Part shown: positions 9,300 through 17,211 of the stretch, one piece after another
Layout of the letters: each line of letters opens with the position of its first letter
Numbering within the stretch: position 1 is the first letter of the stretch
Program-made: the position numbers and the translations under genes
Notes under the pieces: generated by a model
Seen by the model: the letters and a program-made list of their open reading frames with translations, nothing else
Databases searched by the model: none
Told to the model about the DNA's origin: nothing
From: an uncultured Alphaproteobacteria bacterium
GTDB taxonomy: Bacteria; Pseudomonadota; Alphaproteobacteria; HIMB59; GCA-002718135
Direction: 5' to 3'
Assembly: GCA_902595855.1 (NCBI GenBank)
Contig: CACJRY010000001.1
Coordinates: 1-64,000 of the forward strand
DNA length: 64,000 nt

Positions 9300-10324
9300 T
9301 GCCAATCATTGAAGTTTATAATACTCACTGTTGTGGGGAAATAGGGGATGTTATTGTTTCAGGTGATATCAAATTAGAGGGTGATACAATATTTGAACAA
9401 TCAAAATATTTATTTGATAATAAAAAACTGAGAAACTTTGTATTAAATGAGCCAAGAGGTGGGGTGTTTAAGCATTGTAATTTAATTGTTACTCCAAAAA
9501 ATACTAAAGCATCTGCAGGTTTCATCATTATGGAGCCAGAAGACAATCCACCAATGAGTGGTTCAAACAGTATTTGTGTTGCAACCGTATTATTAGAAAA
9601 AAAAATAATTCAATCTACTGAACCCTTAAGTGAATTTATTCTTGAAGCACCTGGAGGTTTAATTTCAATTAAAGCTGAAGTAAAAAATAATTGTGTAAAA
9701 TCAGTAGAAATAGAAAATCTTCCATCTTTTGTTGATTTATTAGATGTTAAACTTAAATCAAAAAATTTTGGAGAAATAACAGTCAGTACTGTATTTGGAG
9801 GCGATACATTTATAATTTGTAATGCAAAAGATTTTAACTTAACAATTGAACCTAAGAATGCAAAAAAATTTGTTGAAATATCTAAGGAAATAATAAAAAT
9901 TGCAAATAATGAGTTTGGTTTTTCTCACCCGACACTCCCATCTTTAAACTATATTTCATTCTGTCAATTCATTGAACCTGTCAAAATAAATAATCTAAAT
10001 CAAAAAGAAGGATGGAATACAGTTAGTATTAGACCTGGTAAATTGGATAGATCTCCATGTGGTACTGGAACATCAGCTAGGCTTGCACTTATGAGAGAAA
10101 AAAAAGAGATAGACATAGATGAAATATTTATCTCTAGATCAATTATAGGGTCTACTTTTCAAACAAAAATAAAAGAAGAATTTACTAACAAAGGTAAACA
10201 AATGATCAAACCTCTTATTAAAGGCTCAGCATTTATTACTGGTAAACAAGAACTTTATGTTTCCAAAGAGGATCCTTTTCCTGAAGGTTACAGACTTAAT
10301 GATACCTGGCCAGATATAAAATAG
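9299..10324 (+). CDS. Proline racemase superfamily protein (hydroxyproline epimerase/dehydratase-like)
   Basis: 341 aa; NEPRGGVFKHCNLIV, NPPMSGSNSICVAT (Ser at first active site), DRSPCGTGTSARLAL (Cys at second). Confidence 0.8.
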   Translation: MPIIEVYNTHCCGEIGDVIVSGDIKLEGDTIFEQSKYLFDNKKLRNFVLNEPRGGVFKHCNLIVTPKNTKASAGFIIMEPEDNPPMSGSNSICVATVLLEKKIIQSTEPLSEFILEAPGGLISIKAEVKNNCVKSVEIENLPSFVDLLDVKLKSKNFGEITVSTVFGGDTFIICNAKDFNLTIEPKNAKKFVEISKEIIKIANNEFGFSHPTLPSLNYISFCQFIEPVKINNLNQKEGWNTVSIRPGKLDRSPCGTGTSARLALMREKKEIDIDEIFISRSIIGSTFQTKIKEEFTNKGKQMIKPLIKGSAFITGKQELYVSKEDPFPEGYRLNDTWPDIK

Positions 10325-10335
10325 TAAAGAAATGT

Positions 10336-12324
10336 TTATTTGATACCATATTTATTTTTAAGTTTATTACTTCCAGCTTTAATAATTCTGTCAGCAATAA
10401 TAGATATAAAAGCCACACACAATCCAGCTACTAAGCCTCTTCCTATATCTGCTTTTGTAAGGCCTATGTAAACTTCTTGACCAAGATCTCTAGTACCTAC
10501 CAAGGCTGTAATAACCAACATAGATAAGGCAAGCATTATGGTTTGATTTATTCCTAGTAAAATTTCTGGTAAAGCTAAAGGTAATTTAATTTTAAATAAT
10601 AATTGCCTTTGTGAGCATCCACTAATTAACGCTGCTTCTATAATTTGACTATTAATATTTCTTACACCATGTGCAGTATATCTAACTGCAGGAGCTAATG
10701 CATAAAGAATAACTGCAATCATTGCTGTAAAATCACCAACACGAAAAAGCATTACAACTGGTATTAAGTAGACAAAACTTGGTAAAGTCTGAAGCGTATC
10801 AATAAAGGCTGTTAAAATTTTATTTGCTCTATCATTTAAGCCTGCCCATACACCTAGAGGAATACCTATAATAGAAGCAATAATTACACTAGAACCACAT
10901 AAATAAAGTGTAATCATTGCTTTTTCCCAAAGACCAGTAGTTACAATAAAAATTGACATAACAAGACACAACAATGCTAATTTAAATTTTCCAAAATACC
11001 ATCCAATAATTGTTAACACAAAAATAAACCAAGGCCATGGAATGCCTAAAAAGAATTTTTTTATTGGCAGCATAAAAAAAGTTAATAAAGTGATCTTAAA
11101 ACTCTCTAGATTATCAAAATAGTTAATATTTATGTACTTAACTAATTCTTCCCAAAATAATGAAGTATTAATCATTAATTCTTTTGGAAAGAATTTAAAA
11201 AAGGTAAAAAAATATCCAAGAATATAAATACTAATTATGTATGAAAGTAAAAAAATTATTTTTTTGTATTTATTATAAAAAGTCAGCTGTGTTTTTTTTG
11301 ATAAAGTGGGCAAATTAGCAAAAGATTGGCTTAACCGATCCAAAGCAATTGCTATTACAACTATTGCTATCCCTGACTCTATACCTCCTCCTATATCTAA
11401 TCTTCTTAAAGATGCTAAAACATCATATCCTAATCCTCCAGCACCTATCATGGAAGCTATGATAACCATATTAAGAGACAACATTATCACTTGATTTACA
11501 CCTATTAGTAAAGTTGGTTTTGATACAGGAATTAGAACCTTCCACATTAATTGTCTTTCTGTACAACCGGACATTAGTCCGCTCTCTTTTAATTGTGGAT
11601 CAATATTGTTTAGTGCTAAAAGTGTTGTTCTTACCATAGGTGGCATTGCGTAAATTATTGTTGCAATTAATGCTGAAACTGGTCCAAAGCCAAACATTAC
11701 TAATATAGGCACTAAGTAAGCAAAGACAGGGACTGTTTGCATGAGATCTAATATTGGGGTTATAATTTTTTCTAAAATTTTTGACTTATAGGACAATATT
11801 CCAAATAGTATTCCTAGAATAACACCAATTGGAACAGCTATAATTATTGAGGATAAAGTGATCATTGAACTTTGCCATTGATCAAATACCGCCAAATATA
11901 CTATTGAAAGTACAACCAATATAATTAGAAACTTATCTTTGGTATAAAGGGCAAGGGTAAAAAAAATACCAACAACTGAAATCCAACTTAATGGTTCTAT
12001 TATTTGTATTGCATCCTGACCTTGACCTCTTAAAATTCCTTTAGAAAATATAGCTAAAACTATTTTATAAGGCTGCTCTATTATCCAAGCAAAGAAACGA
12101 GTAAGATCATTAAAAGTAAATAGCAAAAAATTAGCTTCATTGATTAACCATTTAACAAATGTTGTAGTATAAATTGCAAACGGAAATGAATAATGCTTTG
12201 GATATTTTACTAACCATTTACTGTCAAAGTAGTTTGCTATTTCTTTGCCATACCAATACAAAAGCAATGTTAAGAAAGTTAGAGAAATAAAAATAATTTT
12301 ATTAGATATTTTTGTTTTTCGCAT
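10336..12324 (-). CDS. Betaine/proline-type ABC transporter permease, two fused permease domains (ProW-like)
   Basis: 662 aa with two EAA loops: ESGLMSGCTERQLMWKVLIPVSKPTLLIGVNQ and EAALISGCSQRQLLFKIKLPLALPEILLGINQ. Confidence 0.85.
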   Translation of the reverse strand: MRKTKISNKIIFISLTFLTLLLYWYGKEIANYFDSKWLVKYPKHYSFPFAIYTTTFVKWLINEANFLLFTFNDLTRFFAWIIEQPYKIVLAIFSKGILRGQGQDAIQIIEPLSWISVVGIFFTLALYTKDKFLIILVVLSIVYLAVFDQWQSSMITLSSIIIAVPIGVILGILFGILSYKSKILEKIITPILDLMQTVPVFAYLVPILVMFGFGPVSALIATIIYAMPPMVRTTLLALNNIDPQLKESGLMSGCTERQLMWKVLIPVSKPTLLIGVNQVIMLSLNMVIIASMIGAGGLGYDVLASLRRLDIGGGIESGIAIVVIAIALDRLSQSFANLPTLSKKTQLTFYNKYKKIIFLLSYIISIYILGYFFTFFKFFPKELMINTSLFWEELVKYININYFDNLESFKITLLTFFMLPIKKFFLGIPWPWFIFVLTIIGWYFGKFKLALLCLVMSIFIVTTGLWEKAMITLYLCGSSVIIASIIGIPLGVWAGLNDRANKILTAFIDTLQTLPSFVYLIPVVMLFRVGDFTAMIAVILYALAPAVRYTAHGVRNINSQIIEAALISGCSQRQLLFKIKLPLALPEILLGINQTIMLALSMLVITALVGTRDLGQEVYIGLTKADIGRGLVAGLCVAFISIIADRIIKAGSNKLKNKYGIK

Positions 12325-12339
12325 ATTTTAAAATTAAAA

Positions 12340-12357
12340 GGGGGATGTTAATCCCCC
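12340..12357 (-). terminator. Rho-independent terminator/attenuator between substrate-binding protein and permease genes
   Basis: On the minus strand GGGGGA-TTAACA-TCCCCC followed by TTTTAATTTT. Confidence 0.75.
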
Positions 12358-12380
12358 TAAAAAAAATTATTTTTAATGGA

Positions 12381-13328
12381 TTATTTTATCCAATTGCCCC
12401 ATCTATCTTTATTATTTGCCATCCATTCAGCTACAACAGCTTCAACTGTATTACCATCAAGATCGACAGCCGCAACAAGATTTCCCATTTCATTACTATC
12501 GAGTGTAAATGCTTCAACAGCATCATAAGCACCTGGCCATTTATCTTTAAGCATGCTGGAAGCAACTTTCCAAATAGGACCTCTTGGTTTACCACAATCA
12601 TAAGCAGCATTTTTATTTATACCCCATGATGGATCTGTATAACATTCAGTTGTATAAGGAGGGAATTCTACAAATTCCCCATCATATTTAGATGGTGCCC
12701 AATGCGGAGCGTAAACCCAAAGCATTATTGGAGCTTTTCTTTGATAAGCAGATTCTAATTCACCAAAAAGAGCTCCATCAGTTCCTGCATGAATTACCTC
12801 CCAATCTAAACCAAGCGCTTCAACACGTTCATCATCATATCCACCCCATGTAACAGGTCCACCTAGGTATCTTCCTTTTGGAGATGTTTCAGGAGTAGAG
12901 AAAGCTTCTGCACAATCATTAAGTGCTTCCCAATTAGGTAGTCCTGGACATTTTTCTTTCATATAGGAAGGGTACCACCATTCCTCAATTGCATCCATCC
13001 CAGTAGTTCCAACGTTAACAACTCTTCCATCAGCCGTGTATTCATCAATAGCATCACGACCAGTTGTTTCCCACATTTCCATTGCTACATGAAGATCTCC
13101 TGTTTGAAGACCTGCAAATTGAGCAATATAATCGGCGGGAACAAGCTCTACGTTGTACCCAGCTTCTTTAAGAACTTCAGCCATAATATTAGTTGTAATT
13201 AATTGACCTGTCCAGTCATGCAAAGTAAGCTTAATAGGATCTTTTGATTCTACCGCATAAATATTTTGTGCAAATAGAATAAAAATAAAACTTAATAAAA
13301 TATTAAATTTATTTTTAAGAATTTTCAT
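12381..13328 (-). CDS. Glycine betaine/proline-type ABC substrate-binding protein (ProX-like, OpuAC family)
   Basis: 315 aa; signal peptide, then PIKLTLHDWTGQLITTNIMAEVLKEAGYNVELVPADY and CPGLPNWEALNDC. Confidence 0.85.
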   Translation of the reverse strand: MKILKNKFNILLSFIFILFAQNIYAVESKDPIKLTLHDWTGQLITTNIMAEVLKEAGYNVELVPADYIAQFAGLQTGDLHVAMEMWETTGRDAIDEYTADGRVVNVGTTGMDAIEEWWYPSYMKEKCPGLPNWEALNDCAEAFSTPETSPKGRYLGGPVTWGGYDDERVEALGLDWEVIHAGTDGALFGELESAYQRKAPIMLWVYAPHWAPSKYDGEFVEFPPYTTECYTDPSWGINKNAAYDCGKPRGPIWKVASSMLKDKWPGAYDAVEAFTLDSNEMGNLVAAVDLDGNTVEAVVAEWMANNKDRWGNWIK

Positions 13329-13452
13329 TTTACCTCCCAGTAATAATTTGATAAAAATACTAATTAAAACTATTGAATAAAACTACTAAAAACGAATAAT
13401 AAAATCTAATTTTTTCGAGAAATATAAAGATTATTTATTTATTTTTTAAATT

Positions 13453-14463
13453 TTAATTGTTGATAAATCTAGATACTGTTTCTCTATTGAGAGAACCAAC
13501 AATATTATTTGATCTATCAATAACTGAAACTGAGCCTTCAGAAAGAACTTTTTCAAGAATTGAAAATATTTTCTCATCTTCATAAACTGTTAAAGAATTA
13601 CTTGGTTGTTTTTGATTATTCATTATGCTTTTTACAGATAACAACCTCTCTCTTGGAAGGTCTTCAGTAAATTCTTTTACATAATCATCTGCAGGCTTCA
13701 TAATTAAATCTTCAGGACTTCCAATTTGTACTATTCTTCCTTCATTCATAATAATAATTCTATCTGCTAATTTAATTGCTTCATCAAAATCATGAGTAAT
13801 AAAAATAATAGTTTTTTTAAGTGAGTTTTGAATTTTTAAAAACTCATTTTGCATTTCTTTTCTTATTAATGGATCTAATGCAGAAAATGGTTCATCTAGA
13901 AACCATAATTCAGGTTTGACAGCTAAAGAGCGGCCAATACCTACTCTTTGTTGTTGGCCTCCTGATAGTTCTTTTGGAAAATAATTTTCTCTTCCTTGAA
14001 GTCCTACTAGATCAATAATTTCCATAGCAGACTTCTCTCTTTCTGTCCTATTTATACCCTGTACTTCTAGAGGGAAGGCAATATTTTCTATTACTGTTCT
14101 ATGAGGGAAAAGGGCAAAGTGTTGGAATACCATACCCATTTTATGTCTTCTAATTTCAATTAATTCGTTTTTTGTTAATTTTCCCATGTCAATATTTTCA
14201 AAAAAAATTTCTCCAACAGTCGGATCAACTAATCTTGACATGCATCTTACTAGAGTTGATTTTCCTGAACCGCTTAGACCCATTATTACAAGAATCTCAT
14301 TTTCATAAACTTCTAAAGTAGCATTTCTAATTGCCTGAATATAACCATTTTCTTCAATTATTCTTTTATCAGGGTTATAATTATGACTTTGTAAAAATTC
14401 TTTCGGCTTATCTCCATACAGTTTCCAAACATTTTTACATACAAGTTTAGGTGACTTATGCAT
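13453..14463 (-). CDS. Glycine betaine/proline-type ABC transporter ATP-binding protein (ProV-like)
   Basis: 336 aa; Walker A GLSGSGKST, signature LSGGQQQRVGIGRSLA, C-terminal CBS-like tail. Confidence 0.88.
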   Translation of the reverse strand: MHKSPKLVCKNVWKLYGDKPKEFLQSHNYNPDKRIIEENGYIQAIRNATLEVYENEILVIMGLSGSGKSTLVRCMSRLVDPTVGEIFFENIDMGKLTKNELIEIRRHKMGMVFQHFALFPHRTVIENIAFPLEVQGINRTEREKSAMEIIDLVGLQGRENYFPKELSGGQQQRVGIGRSLAVKPELWFLDEPFSALDPLIRKEMQNEFLKIQNSLKKTIIFITHDFDEAIKLADRIIIMNEGRIVQIGSPEDLIMKPADDYVKEFTEDLPRERLLSVKSIMNNQKQPSNSLTVYEDEKIFSILEKVLSEGSVSVIDRSNNIVGSLNRETVSRFINN

Positions 14464-14502
14464 CTTTATACTTTATCGTTAAATCCTTTAGTTTCCTCAT
14501 AA

Positions 14503-15507
14503 TTATTTTGTTGATAATGAAATAATTTTATTTACCAACTCTGTATTAATACTTCTTGAACCTGTGTCTAAACGATTTTTATGTCTTCTTTCACCTGGTA
14601 GTCTTACACCTTCAAGTGATTTCATTTGTTCAAAAAATTTTTCTGCATGATCATTCCAATTATTTCCTGCAATTAATTCTGGAGAGAGTGCCATTATAAA
14701 TTCACCACCTCGTGCAGGACCACCATCATTATTATCAGCCTCTTTTGCTTCAAAACTAAATAAGTCACCAACTAATCCTGCGGCTAATAACTCAATCATC
14801 ATTGCAATAGCAGATCCTTTATAATCACCAAAAGTTAACAAAACGCCACCATTAGCAATTTCAGATGGATTATCTGTTTTTTCACCATCTTTATTTAATC
14901 CGGTACCGAACGGAACTTTATGACCATCTCTTGCAGCAACTTGCACTTCTCCCATCGCCATTGTAGAAGTTGCCATATCATAAACTACAGGAGTGTTATT
15001 TTTTCTTGGCCAAGCAAATGAAATTGGATTAGTTCCAAATAATGGTTTTTTTGCACCAGCAGGTGCAACACTTGGTTTATAAGCAGTACATGCAATACCA
15101 ATTAATTCATTTTCTGCTAAAGCCTCTGTCTCATGCCATAACGCAGCAAAGTGATGCGTATTAGTAATCGTTAAAACACCCACACCATGTTTTTTTGTAA
15201 CCTCTACCAAAGCTGGAATTCCTACACCAATAGCAGTTGGGGCAAATCCATAATCACCTTCCACTCGTATTGCGTTTTGAGTTAAATAATTATTTTTTGG
15301 TCTTGCATCACCTTTAACTTTTTTACTTTTTAAAGCAGCGATATATCCAGGAATTCTAAAAAGCCCGTGGGATACACTTCCGTCTCTTTCCGCATTTGTG
15401 ACTGTATGTGCAACAGCTTCTGCATTAAGATCATCGCATCCATTAAATTTAAGAGTTTTTAGGGCTAAATTATATATTTCTTCCAGGGATAAATTGGTAG
15501 TTGTCAT
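14503..15507 (-). CDS. Ldh2/malate dehydrogenase family oxidoreductase (delta1-piperideine-2-carboxylate reductase / ureidoglycolate dehydrogenase-like)
   Basis: 334 aa; ERDGSVSHGLFRIPGY, THHFAALWHETEALAE, FGTNPISFAWPR. Confidence 0.8.
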   Translation of the reverse strand: MTTTNLSLEEIYNLALKTLKFNGCDDLNAEAVAHTVTNAERDGSVSHGLFRIPGYIAALKSKKVKGDARPKNNYLTQNAIRVEGDYGFAPTAIGVGIPALVEVTKKHGVGVLTITNTHHFAALWHETEALAENELIGIACTAYKPSVAPAGAKKPLFGTNPISFAWPRKNNTPVVYDMATSTMAMGEVQVAARDGHKVPFGTGLNKDGEKTDNPSEIANGGVLLTFGDYKGSAIAMMIELLAAGLVGDLFSFEAKEADNNDGGPARGGEFIMALSPELIAGNNWNDHAEKFFEQMKSLEGVRLPGERRHKNRLDTGSRSINTELVNKIISLSTK

Positions 15508-15600
15508 AATACTCCTCTTATTAAATCAAATATGAAGTGTCTATTTATAGCGCATTTACAATAAGGATTAAATGGCTAAAGATATATGTATATTTTAAAT

Positions 15601-15619
15601 TGTTTCAAAATCTGAAACT
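15601..15619. promoter_or_regulatory. Putative 19-bp palindromic operator, site 1
   Basis: TGTTTCAAAATCTGAAACT; arms GTTTCA/TGAAAC; centre about 50 bp upstream of the soxB ATG. Same layout as 57770-57788 and 63702-63720. Confidence 0.6.
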
Positions 15620-15659
15620 TTTTATTTAGGTCAAAATTTTTGAAGATATAGGATTTTTT

Positions 15660-16925
15660 ATGACACGTTTTAATGCCTGGAATGTATTTAAAAATGGTTT
15701 TACTGGTCAAAAAAGTTGGGACAGACAATGGCGCGATCCTGTACCAAAAAAAGAATATGATATCATCATAGTTGGAGGAGGTCTTCATGGCTTAGCCACT
15801 GCTTATTATTTAGCAAAAAATCATAATAAAAAAAATATAGCAGTTCTAGAAAAAGGATGGATAGGTGGTGGAAACGCTGGACGAAACACAACAATCGTTC
15901 GTTCGAATTATATGATGCCAGGTAATCATGAATTTTACGAGCATTCATTAAAGCTATGGGAAGATTTAAGTCACGATTTAAATTACAATGTGATGTTTAG
16001 TCAAAGGGCACATGTTTCACTTTTTCATAGTCCAGGCGCAAGAGACGGAGCAGCAAGAAGGTATAACATTATGCGTCTACATGGTACTGATGCTGAAATA
16101 TGGGACTTAGATACTCTTAAAAAAAATATTCCTCATTTAAATTATGATGATGCAAGATTTCCAATCATGGGTGCTGCAGTTCAAAGAAGGGCAGGAAACG
16201 CTAGACATGATTCAGCAGTATGGGGTTTTGCACGAGCTGCAGATAGTTTAGGCGTTGATATATTACAAAATTGTGAAGTAACAGGTGTTAAGAGATCTCA
16301 AAATAATATTGAGAGTTTAGAAACATCAAGAGGAACCCTTAAAGCTAAAAAAATAGGATTTGCAGTCGCAGGCCATACATCTGTTTTATGGCAGATGGCA
16401 GGTCTTGGAAATTTACCAATTGAGTCACATAAACTCCAAGCTTTTGTCACAGAGTCTATTAAGCCTCTATTAGATCATGTTGTAGTATACGGTGTTGGTG
16501 GAGCTCATTTTTATATTTCTCAATCAGACAAGGGTAGTATGGTTTTTGGCGGAGATTTAGATTGGTATAAGTCGTATGCCCAAAGGGGAAATCTACCAAT
16601 TGTTCAAGATTGTGCTGAGGCTGCTATGGCTATCATGCCTTGTTTAGGAAGAATACGTCTTTTACGACACTGGGCTGGCGTCATGGATATGTCTATGGAC
16701 GGCTCTTTTTTCATATGCAAAACACCTTTATCGAATTTATATCTTAATGCTGGATGGAATTATGGAGGCTTTAAAGCAAGCCCTGCCTCTGGCTGGTATT
16801 TTGCTGATTTAATAGCTAATGAGCAACCTCATAAACACATACAGAATCATAATTTAGAGAGATTTGAAAAAGGAATTAATATTGACGAGCGTGGAGCTGG
16901 TCCAGATCCAAAGTTGCACGGTTGA
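15660..16925 (+). CDS. soxB: Sarcosine oxidase beta subunit
   Basis: 421 aa; IIVGGGLHGLATAYYLAKNH, GGGNAGRNTTIVRSNYM. Confidence 0.92.
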   Translation: MTRFNAWNVFKNGFTGQKSWDRQWRDPVPKKEYDIIIVGGGLHGLATAYYLAKNHNKKNIAVLEKGWIGGGNAGRNTTIVRSNYMMPGNHEFYEHSLKLWEDLSHDLNYNVMFSQRAHVSLFHSPGARDGAARRYNIMRLHGTDAEIWDLDTLKKNIPHLNYDDARFPIMGAAVQRRAGNARHDSAVWGFARAADSLGVDILQNCEVTGVKRSQNNIESLETSRGTLKAKKIGFAVAGHTSVLWQMAGLGNLPIESHKLQAFVTESIKPLLDHVVVYGVGGAHFYISQSDKGSMVFGGDLDWYKSYAQRGNLPIVQDCAEAAMAIMPCLGRIRLLRHWAGVMDMSMDGSFFICKTPLSNLYLNAGWNYGGFKASPASGWYFADLIANEQPHKHIQNHNLERFEKGINIDERGAGPDPKLHG

Positions 16926-16926
16926 T

Positions 16927-17211
16927 ATGATTAGAATTAAATGTCCATATTGTGGTGAAAGAGATCATAGTGAGTTCACTTACGGTGGTGATGCTTCTAT
17001 AAAATATCCAGCACTAGATGCACCTGCATCAGAGTGGACGAAGGCTATTTTCTTTCGTGAAAATATAAGAGGTATGCAAAAAGAAACTTGGCATCATACA
17101 AATGGTTGCAGACTATGGTTAGAGGTAGAGAGGTCTACGATTACCCATGAAATAAAAAGCGTAAAGGCATGCCATCCACAAATTGAAAAAATTACGAAAA
17201 ATAAATCATGA
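16927..17211 (+). CDS. soxD: Sarcosine oxidase delta subunit
   Basis: MIRIKCPYCGERDHSEFTYGGDA..., typical SoxD zinc-binding start. The ORF track begins upstream at 16864; ATG at 16927 directly follows the soxB stop. Confidence 0.92.
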   Translation: MIRIKCPYCGERDHSEFTYGGDASIKYPALDAPASEWTKAIFFRENIRGMQKETWHHTNGCRLWLEVERSTITHEIKSVKACHPQIEKITKNKS

